Shown here: positions 1 to 9,800 of the stretch, in pieces
How the letters are laid out: each line of letters starts with the position of its first letter
How positions within the stretch are numbered: the stretch's first letter is position 1
Origin: Perkinsus chesapeaki
Lineage: Eukaryota > Perkinsozoa > Perkinsida > Perkinsidae
Length of the DNA: 20,602 nucleotides
Assembly (NCBI GenBank): GCA_013115145.1
Contig: JAAPAO010000616.1
Span: 1 to 20,602 of the forward strand
Reading direction: 5' to 3'
The notes under the pieces: generated by a model
The model's database searches: none
Told to the model about the DNA's origin: nothing
What the model saw: only the letters and a program-made list of their open reading frames with translations
Translations under genes and position numbers: made by a program

Positions 1-73
1 GAGGAGATATAATAGAAAGGAGTTTGATAGGAAATATGTTACTAGTGATACGGAGGAGGAGATATAATAGAAA
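1..73. repeat. Direct repeat, 18 bp, 55 bp apart
   Basis: The 18-base string gaggagatataatagaaa occurs at 1-18 and again, identically, at 56-73. The bases between the copies do not repeat, so within the window this is a spaced direct repeat rather than a proven tandem array. It lies at the window edge, downstream of the minus-strand gene at 111-593, so an array could continue to the left. No function is visible. Confidence 0.7.
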
Positions 74-110
74 ACGTTATATTTGCGAACACAACTCCGG
101 CTAAACTGGA

Positions 111-593
111 CTACTTCCTCACCTTATCCATACATCTATCCTCCGACTCACGACGAGGTGCCTTCTTCCTCCTATCAAGGCAGCAATCTCCGAGTTCCTT
201 TGGCATTCCAACTCCCCAAAGGCTCTCCATCAAACCCGGCAACCGCTGCAAGATATCCAGACACTCTCTTTTCGCCTTTCCAAAGAAGTCTGTGAAGACT
301 GTGTGATACAAACACCTGCTATATCGCAGACCTCTCCCGTCATCTCCCGAGCACAGGAAGGCTCTTCCATCGCCACTCCGGTCAGCAGGTCCTTCGACGC
401 TATATGTCCTCAAATAGGGCCCGAGTGCTGATGTTACAACCGACACTTTCAGGGACAAATTACGCTCATAAAGTTGAGTTGAAACCTGCCTATTCACATT
501 ATCGAAACCTTCAAGCTGCCTCACCTCGTCCGAAAGGTACGCTTCAAGCTGAGATACCGTGAGGGAAGATTCCCAGTCGGTCGTCGAGGCCAT
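111..593 (-). CDS. Unidentified small protein, probably spliced
   Basis: I do not recognise this protein. A minus-strand frame is open from 632 to 111 (173 codons). The likeliest start is the ATG at 593-591, which opens MASTTDWESSLTVSQLEAY and continues as a polar, helix-prone segment. Two GT..AG introns, 463-400 (64 nt) and 354-299 (56 nt), would join exons in phase and give a more protein-like sequence through SKDLLTGVAMEEPSFF to a segment reading FFGKAKRECLDILQRL; the unspliced frame is the alternative. The basic tail (DRRKKAPRRE) may be intronic or coding, and the gene may run on past the window edge. No signal peptide or membrane segment is seen. It lies downstream of the GYF gene in the same orientation, with about 220 bp between them. 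Existence is likely; exact structure is uncertain. Confidence 0.45.
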   Translation of the reverse strand: MASTTDWESSLTVSQLEAYLSDEVRQLEGFDNVNRQVSTQLYERNLSLKVSVVTSALGPYLRTYSVEGPADRSGDGRAFLCSGDDGRGLRYSRCLYHTVFTDFFGKAKRECLDILQRLPGLMESLWGVGMPKELGDCCLDRRKKAPRRESEDRCMDKVRK

Positions 594-816
594 CAGCACC
601 AGCTTACCAGCAACCCTACTACTATGTAACACAATACAAAGGGAAACGGAGAATGTTGTATAGAACCCTAAGATGTAATGCTATTTAACCAGCGGCACTG
701 CTCATGTGCCGGTGACGACAGGTAAGACCATTCTTTAGTCGATACAGATGTTACAGTGTGTCACAAACCACCAGTGACAAGTAGGCAAAATTACATTGAC
801 ATAAAATTAGTCAATC

Positions 817-1734
817 CTACTGATTACCAGCAGCGGCAGCCTGAGCATTCTTACGCGCCCGACTGGATATCAGAGCCGCGCATGTCACTATCACTTGGGC
901 CTCGCTCAGTTTATTTGAGAAGGGTTGATGGCCCACACCGTAAAGCTCACCCAACTTAACGAACGGCCCTCCCTCTCGAATGGTCACTTCAAGGTCTGTC
1001 GTAAAGTATCCCTTCTCATACCAATTCCGCATCTCGGCAAAGGTGAAGGGTCCCCGCTCGACCCCCCTAGGATCTTTATACCTCCACAGCTTGTGCCCAG
1101 CCGGTATAGCATTCGAAGCCCTCGTGATCGCCTCGACTCGATGCTGCAGTGCTAGCTTCTTCGCAATCTCCTGCTGCTGTTGCTGTTGAGCAGCGTTCTT
1201 CTTGGACCATTCCTCATAGTCCCTCTCAGCCTGAGCTCTCATGTCCTGATGGCTGCTAACGCCCCCTCTGGCGCCCATCGAGCTCGCGTTCGCTGTGCCG
1301 TAGAACTGCCCCGGCACGAACTCCGCCGCGTTCGCCGAGAGAGCCTTCTTATGGGCTTTCGCCGCTCCAGGAAGTCCTCGTCTCAAACCACTGCTGGTTG
1401 AGCTGGTATTGTCATTGATGCTCAGCAGGAGGGTCTTCAAGTCATGGTTGATGCTGGTGTCGTAGATATCAATATCGTCATTCTTTTGAGCATAGACCAA
1501 CTTATCGAGCTCCTCCTCGGTGAGTCTGTGGAAGGTGGTGGCGTCGTTGCCGGACTCGTCGTTGGAGGAATCACTAGGCTGCTGTTGCTTGGAAGGTTGC
1601 TGGGCCTGCTGGAGAGCGGCTAAGGCAGCTTGGTAGGACGGAGTGGCCTTGCTGGCTTCTGGGGAACTGCTTGCATTATGGGGAGGGGTTGAGGAGCTGG
1701 AGTCATCATTAGGTGAAGAAATATCTTGCCCCAT
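817..1734 (-). CDS. GYF-domain protein with PAM2-like motif
   Basis: This is a single uninterrupted exon of 305 codons, ATG at 1734-1732 and stop TAG at 819-817. Residues about 214-270 form a GYF domain: the sequence keeps LWRYKDPRG, GPF (228-230), EMRNW and KGYF (241-244), followed by LGELY. GYF domains bind proline-rich peptides. The Asp after the tyrosine (YKD) places it with the SMY2/GIGYF type rather than the CD2BP2 type. Residues 132-144 (LSANAAEFVPGQF) match the PAM2 pattern, a short peptide that binds the MLLE domain of poly(A)-binding protein. The N-terminal third is low-complexity (Ser, Gln, Asn) and 183-188 is a run of six glutamines. The combination suggests a cytoplasmic mRNA-translation or decay adaptor; this is inference. 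Absence of introns contrasts with most neighbours. Confidence 0.85.
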   Translation of the reverse strand: MGQDISSPNDDSSSSTPPHNASSSPEASKATPSYQAALAALQQAQQPSKQQQPSDSSNDESGNDATTFHRLTEEELDKLVYAQKNDDIDIYDTSINHDLKTLLLSINDNTSSTSSGLRRGLPGAAKAHKKALSANAAEFVPGQFYGTANASSMGARGGVSSHQDMRAQAERDYEEWSKKNAAQQQQQQEIAKKLALQHRVEAITRASNAIPAGHKLWRYKDPRGVERGPFTFAEMRNWYEKGYFTTDLEVTIREGGPFVKLGELYGVGHQPFSNKLSEAQVIVTCAALISSRARKNAQAAAAGNQ

Positions 1735-2250
1735 GGCTGGGACTGATAACTGAACAGAAAGATACTTTTCGAGGTTGAATGCATACCTTTGGGAAAGGAC
1801 GGTGTTGGAATTCTGAAAGAAATGCTAGTCGATGTGTTCCTACCGTTTTACGCTACTAAAACCCAAATTGGGGCGATCCAATGAAGAGCTCGGAAGATAC
1901 CTCATTAAATGGCTAGGAGAAATCGGCATGCGTATGTTATGGAGGTACAAGCAAGCGATGAAAGGCTGGTGCAGGGATATAGCGATCTGAGAATCCGTTC
2001 AATGGTGATGCACTTGCTATCTTTGTAAATCCTCAATTTCCTCAAGAAAATCCGGAGGTCTCGGGTTCGATCCCCGGCAGTGGCACTTATCGACCGGGAG
2101 AAGTGCGCAGCGTCAGCGCTCCTTTGGACAACCAAAGTGTCAGAGGGACGAGGATAGATCGGTAATAGGCAGTGACACTAGAGGAGTAAGCTGATAAGCC
2201 TGCAAAATGGCTATTGCACGGATCAACCTTAAGATACTCTTCTATGTTGA
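1735..2250. other. Divergent intergenic region
   Basis: This stretch of about 516 bp separates the start of the minus-strand GYF gene from the start of the plus-strand 2251 gene, so it should hold both promoters. No TATA-like or initiator element stands out. An open frame on the minus strand (2135-1905) reads AGDRTRDLRI, which is the usual false translation of a tRNA-like sequence and not a gene. The only recognisable element is the B-box sequence described separately at 2056-2085. Confidence 0.6.
2056..2085 (+). other. tRNA-like T-arm / pol III B box
   Basis: The sequence contains ggttcgatcccc, a perfect match to the RNA polymerase III B box GGTTCGANNCC. It can form a tRNA T-arm: tcggg and cccgg pair around a ttcgatc loop (one G-U pair), followed by cagtggca as a would-be 3' acceptor strand. 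I find no matching 5' acceptor half (gccactg) or clear A box within about 90 bases upstream, so it is not a complete tRNA gene. It closely resembles the minus-strand element at 9213-9245, which suggests a dispersed tRNA-derived repeat (SINE-like) or a decayed tRNA. Confidence 0.45.
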
Positions 2251-5200
2251 ATGCAGCCTTTAATGTTACTCTCTAGTAATGGTCAGCCATTCACAGCCTT
2301 TCCCCCACCAAACGCTCAAGGGAGGCCTTCGAATGGATCACATAATCTCCAACAGGTACCCTCCAAAGAAAATATCTTTTCACTGATCGTCTGTTTGGAG
2401 TCATTTCTCACCACAAAATTTATTGGTCGCCGATTTCTGTTGTAGGTGATCCGTAATCCAGTCGCTTCAGGAGGCCCCGGAAAAGTCCCCAAGAGTAGCA
2501 GGCGTTTGAGGGCAAAATTGAGGAATGTGTTCTCAGTCGATTTGACCCACCGACTGATTTTCCCTGGTTGTGTGGAGACGCCTCGACAGCCTTCAGTTGG
2601 TGACAATACCGTATGGGCCCAACAGGCTAGGAAGGATGCTACGAAGCTGCAGCTGGCAAGGTGGTGAACATTAATGAACGGGAAACTACTTCCACTGTCA
2701 TTTTAAAACTAATAAAAATCGCTCCAACTTGCGATCTGAGACTAGCCTGATCAAATCGAAGGAGTAAATTACACAGCAAGGTGTACTTATAGAAAAGCTA
2801 CTTCAGTTTTCTCTCATCGACAATAATTATTTTGCCCTCTCGAATGCAGGAGTATCTTGGGTTTCAGATTAGAAGCTCGAGTTAAGGCCGAGCAACAAGC
2901 TTCAGAGTTGCTATTTGAAGAGACAGAGTCTCTGGAGGAGCAACTGCGAGCCCAGCAGCATGCAGCTGATGGTCAGTTCTTCCAGTTGATCAACACCACA
3001 GGGACACTTCAGATTTCACGGAGGAGTTAGGGGTCGTCGAGGAGGCCGCTAGAGTGGCCTTGTCCGAGAGCATTCTACTTCAAAGAAAATTATGCGAGAT
3101 TTGCCGGCATTTGGAAGTAGAACTTTTGTGGGTATTTTCCTGGCAGCGCTGGATTTTAGGTTAGAGCAGCTTTCGAGGAGTCCATTTCGAACGCTGCTGG
3201 TGCCTTCTGCAAAAGCCAGTTTGCCTCTACCAAAAGCCAGTAATAGCTCGAGCCGTTCCTCTACCTCACCAGCCGTTTCAGATTCGGTGGTCCTCCTCCA
3301 AGCAGCCGATCGGTAGTGCATAACCGATGGACAGATAATTCCTAGTAGTGCCGGTGTGACGCTTGCCTTTGGATGCATTTGCTTTTGTCAGTCCATCTAT
3401 AGACTTTCAAAGTCGAAGGTCCCCACGAGATGTAGTGACATCTTCGGCGTAAGGAAATCTTTAGAGTGCGTGTCCTCCTTAGGTTAGCGGATCGCTCGAT
3501 GCCGATGATGAGTTCTGGGCATCTTTGAGGCACCAGATTAATATTATTGACCATTCCCTCGGTTCAACGGGCCGAAGTGTCTCAGGTAGTAGTAGGGAGT
3601 ATCTTTTGGGGATGTGAAAGCTGTGCATCGAGCTATGGATACTTTGATATCTGTGCTGAAGGCACTTCTCACTTTGTCAAGAATCGTGTTCCAAGAGATT
3701 CATTTCGCTTTTCCGATAACATTTGGGACAGAGTACACAATCTCATGCGGGTGCAAGATCTTTCTCAGACTGGTTCACATCGAACCATTCAACTTTCCGA
3801 AAATGTTGTTGTTCTCTATTCAATTGCTCCTGTTCAATTTGGACCATTTCATCCGCCCCTCGACAAGGCACGGAAATCGGAGGCAGTTGGTTATATTTTT
3901 TTCGTCGGCATGCGTTTTCTCGTCCGATATCCTTGGAGCTTCGCTCGTGAAGGGAGCAGTGTGCCACCAGCGACAGCTGCATTTTCGAAGTGCGCCGCCG
4001 CAGTTGGCCAACATTCCATAGAAGTATCTTGGATAATGGCTTTATAGAGATCTGCCTTTCAACGCTAGCACTAGGGCCGCGTTTCAGACAGCAGCAACAG
4101 GCCTGGTCCCTCCGCCGCAGGTAAAGGATTTTCTTCGTCCTATGCAAGTGTCGTGCGTGAAGGTAAGATACCATTATGGATAGTGGGGAGAGAAATCGCT
4201 TACATGGCAGGATCGTCGAGATCGGTTTGCGAACGGAAACGGTTGCCGTTAAAGTGCCAATTGCAGAATGCATTGGAGTCGAGCAGCATTATGTGCGGTA
4301 AGACCGTTACTGGTGGGGAGGCATAGTCGGATTAAACAGCTGTAGTCTTTCATAGGCATTGGACTTTAATATATTAACATAGTTTAGCATAGTTCGGCGT
4401 TATCGTGGGCAACCGCGAATCACGGAACTAGGCCACTTATTTATTTATATCTGGTTAAGAAGAATTCTTAGTTTTCCTTGTAAGATTCTCGCCTTCCGTT
4501 GAGGTCAGCCTATCAACCTTGCGCGAATCTTACGGTTTCCAACTTCCGCTATCCCCTCCAGCTCGAACTGCCCTGCTCATATCTAAGCTTGATGGTTGGT
4601 TTGACGACTCAACCGAGCCAGAGCTCGGCACTATGCTCAGGAATGAGAGGTGATTTCGCGGAACTTCCGACGATTTCGATTTACGGTTTTCCTATCAGTA
4701 TTGATCTCAAGGAGCCTTCGTCAGCTCAGGGAGTTGGGAGAAATGTTGAAGGCGCTGGATTATGGGTGAGCTGCGTAGCTGAAGTAGTTGAGACCGCAGT
4801 GAACTGTAAAATATTTCTGTAGTTGAAAATGGTGCTATTATACAAAAATTGATAGTTGTGACGAGGAGACGGCATAGATGTGCGAATAACCGATTCTGAT
4901 GAAATTACAGTATTTGCAGGAATGTGTACGTGACTATATAAAACTTAATTTTGAAACTAGCCTTGTCTTATTAATTGTTATCAATATACGCTATCGATCG
5001 AGCGATCGATTTGGTTTGTCATGAAGAATACGCATGACTCTTGTGTGTACACAAGATGTATTAATTTCGCTTCGACACTCTTTCTATTCGTTGAAGCATA
5101 CCGGTTGTCCGAATTTGGCTAATTACTTTGGATGTGTACTCGTTGGAAATATACCTCCCAGCTCTCCGGGATAGTGAAACGCACACTTTATGATTAAACC

Positions 5201-6003
5201 AATCGTGTTGTAATTATTATTGTCAATTTGATGATGTTTCTTTTTCATAGGACTTTGACGGTAATGAGCGTCGAGTGTCTATAGCTGGAAGCGCGACAAT
5301 TGCGAGGGACAACAGCCCGGGAAGCATCGCGGTTAGAATGCTATCGGATACGTCATCATCCTCGCATAACCGTCAGCTGGTGAGTGGGGATATTCCTTAC
5401 CATGAAAAGCCATGAGCTTCCAAGATAACACTCGGTTCGCCGTTTGACGCTTCACTTTGCTTCTCTCGTAGTGATGCTTTTTCCTATTGCCATATGGGGT
5501 GGTTCGACAGGGGGGATCATAGAGGAAAGTGATACGTTACCAGAACTTGTGGGCCATTTGATATTTCAGCTGATTCTGGGGACATACTTTCTGTGATAGC
5601 TTCAACTTCGCAAAGTGAAGTAGAAGAACTTCCTTTTCTCCGCACTAGAAGCCAACTGCTTTTGTCGTATAACGTCACTGTATAAGACAAAAGCGCGTAA
5701 TTTACGTGTCGTATCATCAACCTGCTGTGAGTTTGTTCTTGTTAGATCCAGCAGTTGCCGCCTTTGACTAGCGTTCGTACACCGTCTACTGGGGACAGCT
5801 CGGTGAACTCGAAGTAAGCTGAGGGTCTTCCGTTTGCATTTAGTGGATTTTCCGTGCTTCGCTCCGCTGAAGTCATGTGAATGTTTGACAGCGTTGTTGT
5901 CATTGTGCTGTATTGCTTACAGTGCATAGAAAGGACAGCTTCGGAGATAAATGTAGAGGCTGATGAAACGGTTGATCGATATGTCGTCAAGTTGTCTTTG
6001 TAA
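2251..6003 (+). CDS. Long unidentified protein with coiled-coil segment
   Basis: I do not recognise the family. A chain of exons keeps phase from the ATG at 2251 to TAA at 6001-6003: 2251-2355, 2446-2660, 2868-2971, 3013-3116, 3160-3239, 3282-3312, 3392-3448, 3483-3585, 3621-3675, 3732-3885, 3960-4120, 4211-4297, 4485-4649, 4699-4765, 5251-5371, 5570-5673, 5746-5813, 5844-5871, 5923-6003, about 629 residues. Junctions are GT..AG; introns range from 30 to 485 nt. The part encoded by exons 2-5 is rich in Glu, Gln, Ala and Arg with heptad-like spacing (for example ELLFEETESLEEQLRAQQ) and should be a coiled coil. The middle (DADDEFWASLRHQINIID) looks globular; the C-terminal third is Ser/Asp-rich and probably disordered. 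No signal peptide or membrane segment is seen. Weakest points are the 4766-5250 and 5372-5569 introns and the very short ones (30-35 nt); the locus could instead be two adjacent genes. Confidence 0.5.
4993..5010. repeat. Short perfect inverted repeat
   Basis: The arms atcgatcg and cgatcgat are exact reverse complements separated by two bases. It lies in AT-rich sequence inside what I model as a 485-nt intron (4766-5250) of the 2251 gene. It might be a protein-binding palindrome or chance; no function can be assigned. Confidence 0.5.
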
Positions 6004-6810
6004 ATCACATACATGTTTTTCTGGCCTCGCGAACCTTATGGCGGTAGAAAATTAAGATTCAATTTCCTTAACAAATGGTCACTAGTATGTCTGGTAAAGG
6101 GAACTAGTATTTTGTTGGATACGATAGTGTCTCTCAGAGTGGCATCAATAAGGGGGGAAGGCTTAGGGTTCTCAGCAGCTGTAGCTAGTTGGGCTGATAA
6201 GGGCGTGCCATACACCCATAGATGATTTCATTTGCCTTGATGCATGATGATGCCGATGTTGTTGAAAGGTGTGACATTATGAAGAGGTTGTGGAGTTTGA
6301 GTGTCAATGAGATAGGTTAACGAAGTTCGAGTCGACCCTTAAGCCTTGCGGGAATGTGGTCCATAAGTCAGGAATAGTTCCTGATAGGCATTGTGTATGA
6401 TAGTAGTGTAGTCATATAGTATCATACTTCTTATAAACCATACCATTGAACTTTGTAATTGGTCACTGAAATGATAAATTATGATAGGGGTTTCCTAGCA
6501 TAATTCCCACTACATCTAAGCAAGTATCGAAGTTGTACAGGGCACGAAGTGCATTACATGACCAATTATAAAGTGCATTGGTGTGGTTTATTAAAAGCAA
6601 TGAGCCATGCACAGACACCTTTGAAGGGAAGGAAATTCAGCTCACAGTTAGTATCGTTGGATGCCAATAGGGGAGCAGTCGGAAATGTGTTCAGTATGAA
6701 TCTGAGGTTCAACCTTACTTGACTGTGGCTGTGAAAGGGTGGCGTGCCCGATTCTGGGCTTGGACTTGGCTTTGAGCAAGTGGCAAGCATCAGTTCTTCT
6801 GGCGTTCTCT
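6004..6810. other. Intergenic region without convincing gene
   Basis: About 800 bp between two plus-strand genes. Open frames here (6013-6225 plus, 6566-7133 minus) show no domain and no splice-consistent extension; the minus-strand ones overlap PF20 exons and are shadows. A hairpin-capable inverted repeat, gtatgata at 6395-6402 and tatcatac at 6420-6427, has a 17-nt loop and could lie in the 3' untranslated region of the upstream gene or the promoter region of PF20. Nothing else is recognised. Confidence 0.55.
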
Positions 6811-9800
6811 ATGGCTTCTGCTGCTGTGGAAGGTATAGTTTCTAGCAACCTGCATGCAAATAACGAGGAGCTTGTCGAAGGTAAACTGCTGGACACAATA
6901 CTCGGCCATGTATTGATTACACAGTTGATGATGATGCAACTCCTGAGCTTCTCGAGTCCATTTTGAACGCTGGTGACGAAGAGGTCTTGGAGCGCATTCA
7001 AGATGGCGACAAAGACGAAGGTGAAGACTCTCGGGCAGTCCCATCTGCATTTTACTCTTAGACGACTTGGATGATTCACTGGGTGATATCGACAAGCTGC
7101 TGGAAGAGACGAGAGCCTCACGTAGGGAAGCATCTCGAAATTCTTACCGTCTTCATCTCACGTTGGCTATGAAAAAGCTGATTGCCTTCCGGAGCTTTTA
7201 CCGTAACCTCAGCGCTGATTGTATGTGTGTCTCGTTGGCGAATGGCAGTCCGAGCAGCATTGATAGTGAAGCCCGAAGCAACTTGCTGAGAGAGGCTTCA
7301 GGAACTTCTCCTCCGCCGGAGCCAGTCGAAGAGTTTCGGCTTTCCTTCACACGTGGCTTCTTCCCTCTAACCAGGCCGTTGTGCTTAACATGATCTGTAG
7401 TCTCAATGTCAACTTAGCCACTGCCAGTGGTGCCGAATAGTTCCAATAGGAAAGCCCGAAGCAATTCCATGGGAGATTCTACAAATTTCACCTTCGCTAC
7501 GTTTGTTCGAAGACTCTTTGTGAAGGTTTCTGACTTAGCTGACCATTACACTTAACGCTCGAGCCCATTAACTTGTTCCAACGGTACCGCTACCACTTTG
7601 GCGGGACTGCGGGCTCTACGTAGTGTTAGTCCTTTTGTGCGGTACGGAGCATGTTGAGTGTTCATGGTCAGGGTCGGCGGAGAAGAGGTCCCCGTTGAAA
7701 GCAGACGTCAGAGTTCGACCGCCAGTCGTCGACGACTTTATACGCAATTTTTTTATAAAGTACCTCACGCGGGGAAGTCTCGCCATCATCATCTCGATCT
7801 CAGAAATGGTTTGAAGCGTTCCCTGGATGCATTCCAGAACGAATGGTACAGTCTGCAGCTGTCAGGCAAGCTTAATGCGACGGCTATGGAAGAGGCGGTC
7901 CCCGATTTGTAAGTCAACGGGTGCCGGTAATTAATTTCCTACCGTTACACAGTCTACTGTCGAGTCACAGTCGAGTGTTCGACACAGTCAGCGAGAAAGT
8001 CTTTAAAGATTCTTTTCGCGGCAGAAAATTTCGAGGCCGCCGCAGTTGGGAAACTTCCTTCCACTAGAGCCAGTCAAAAACACTGATTTAGGTTTTCTTC
8101 GTGGAATCTTTTTGTATGCCCTCATCGTCATCCAACCTAGTCGCGTATCTTCCTCTTCAGATACATGCGTAATCAACAGCTCCTGGACATTATACGTGCG
8201 CAGGAGGTTGAGATGAAGAAGCTCCGCACCGTCGCGGAAAACGCTAAGTAGCTTTCGAGCTCCGATGGACAGTGTCGTCGGCGGAGGGGACGCCAGTTAG
8301 GATGTTTTCAGGAGCTTCTTTGATAAGCTTCGTCAACAGAGGGACTTTCATAGGATGCATCATCGCAGGGTGGTCCAGGAGAAGGAGAAACTTATCAGTA
8401 GGTGCTCGCCCTTGTTGAGGGAATCTAGCCAAAAGAAGACTTTCTTTGGACGCTGCTGGTTTAGAGTGAAAATGTGGCTAGATCTGCGAAGGGAAAATGA
8501 ATGAGAAGATTAAGCTGGACGGTGTAATCGATTTGGGTCTACTTACGCATCGAAGACATAAAATTGATTCTCGAATGGCTAACTTGCTATTACACTGGCG
8601 GTGGATCGTGCTGGTTGCCATGCTCCTTTGTTGATGAGCTAAGATCTTGTCAAGGTGATTTCAAGCGGCTTCGGAGGCACTATGAGCAATACGAGCCGAC
8701 ACTGACCGAACTGCGCCACAAGTACGAGGTTGCCATGAAAGAGAAGTTCCTGTTGAAGCTGGAACGAGACAAATATGTGAGATTAAGGAAGAACTGATTC
8801 CGAGACAAAGACGTTTAATATTACTACCGAACTGTGTCATACACGGATGGCTAGAGGTGTCAGAATAGTATCATTTCAGTTGGCGAGGGCATCTGGCCTG
8901 GAAGAGCAACTTGCCAATTCTGAGATAACCAACTCCGCACAGGATGAGTCTCGAGGTAAAGTCTCGTGAGCTTCGAAATCACAATCATCTCCAAACTAGA
9001 CGCCCCCGTAACCCCTCCAGCGGCCGCTCCAGAGACCGCGACGTCGAGCGGTGCGACGGTTAGGAAGGCCGGTGACTCCCCGTGGCCCACTGAGGTTCGG
9101 ATGTGACTCGATCTGTTTCGTGATAAGATTTGCTCAGGCTGCATCACAGCAAGCGGCTGCGGAGATGATGGAAAGGCTGGGAGAAAATCCCACTGCGATT
9201 GATGCAAGAAAATGCCTTTGCCGGGGATCGAACCAGAGACCTTTAGGTTACCGACTTGCGATTAGCCAGAACTTTCAAGGCCCATGATGATGGGCTATGT
9301 AAAGTGGCGCTACATCCTAAAGTCCCTATGGGTGAGCCCATCGACACCCCCATGCGAAGTGGTTTCAGTCATAGATCCATTCAGCCTTACGGAAGTGTGT
9401 TCCTAACGGGAAGGAGAAACAATGAAAATTTTCCCAGACAAATGCGCTTTTATATCAAAAATAAAACATCGACTGCATTCCATCTGGGTCTAGCATGCTT
9501 TGTCTTAGTTGCCACCACCTCGGATGACTGCACTTGGAAGCTGTGGGCGCTGCCTAGTGGCGAGATACAGATGAACGGCCGAGGCCACAAGGTGAGATTT
9601 TCGACGCGGGTTTTTTGTACATATCTTCTCGCAGGCGTTCGTTTCCGATATCGCTTTCCATCCAGGCGGGGAGGTGTTCGTCACCACCAGTGGCGACCGC
9701 AGCGTCAAGGTCTGGAATGTTGTGAAGGTAGGTAACGTGGGGCGTTCCGGCGTAGGAGGAACCCTTCAGGAGCTCTGCTTGACAACGCTCACGGACCACA

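Noticed and set aside
1905-2135. Minus-strand open frame reading AGDRTRDLRI
   Set aside because: This text is the well-known translation of tRNA-like sequence; the underlying DNA is the B-box element on the other strand.
4048-4252. Alternative exon pair ending at TAA 4250-4252 that would terminate the 2251 gene early
   Set aside because: It is open, but the competing frame joins upstream and downstream exons in phase all the way to 6003, so I favour the longer model without excluding this one.
3743-4273. Long minus-strand open frame of 176 codons, with Glu/Gln-rich text
   Set aside because: The plus strand gives phase-consistent exons across the same bases (3732-3885, 3960-4120, 4211-4297); the minus frame has no domain and is best read as their shadow.
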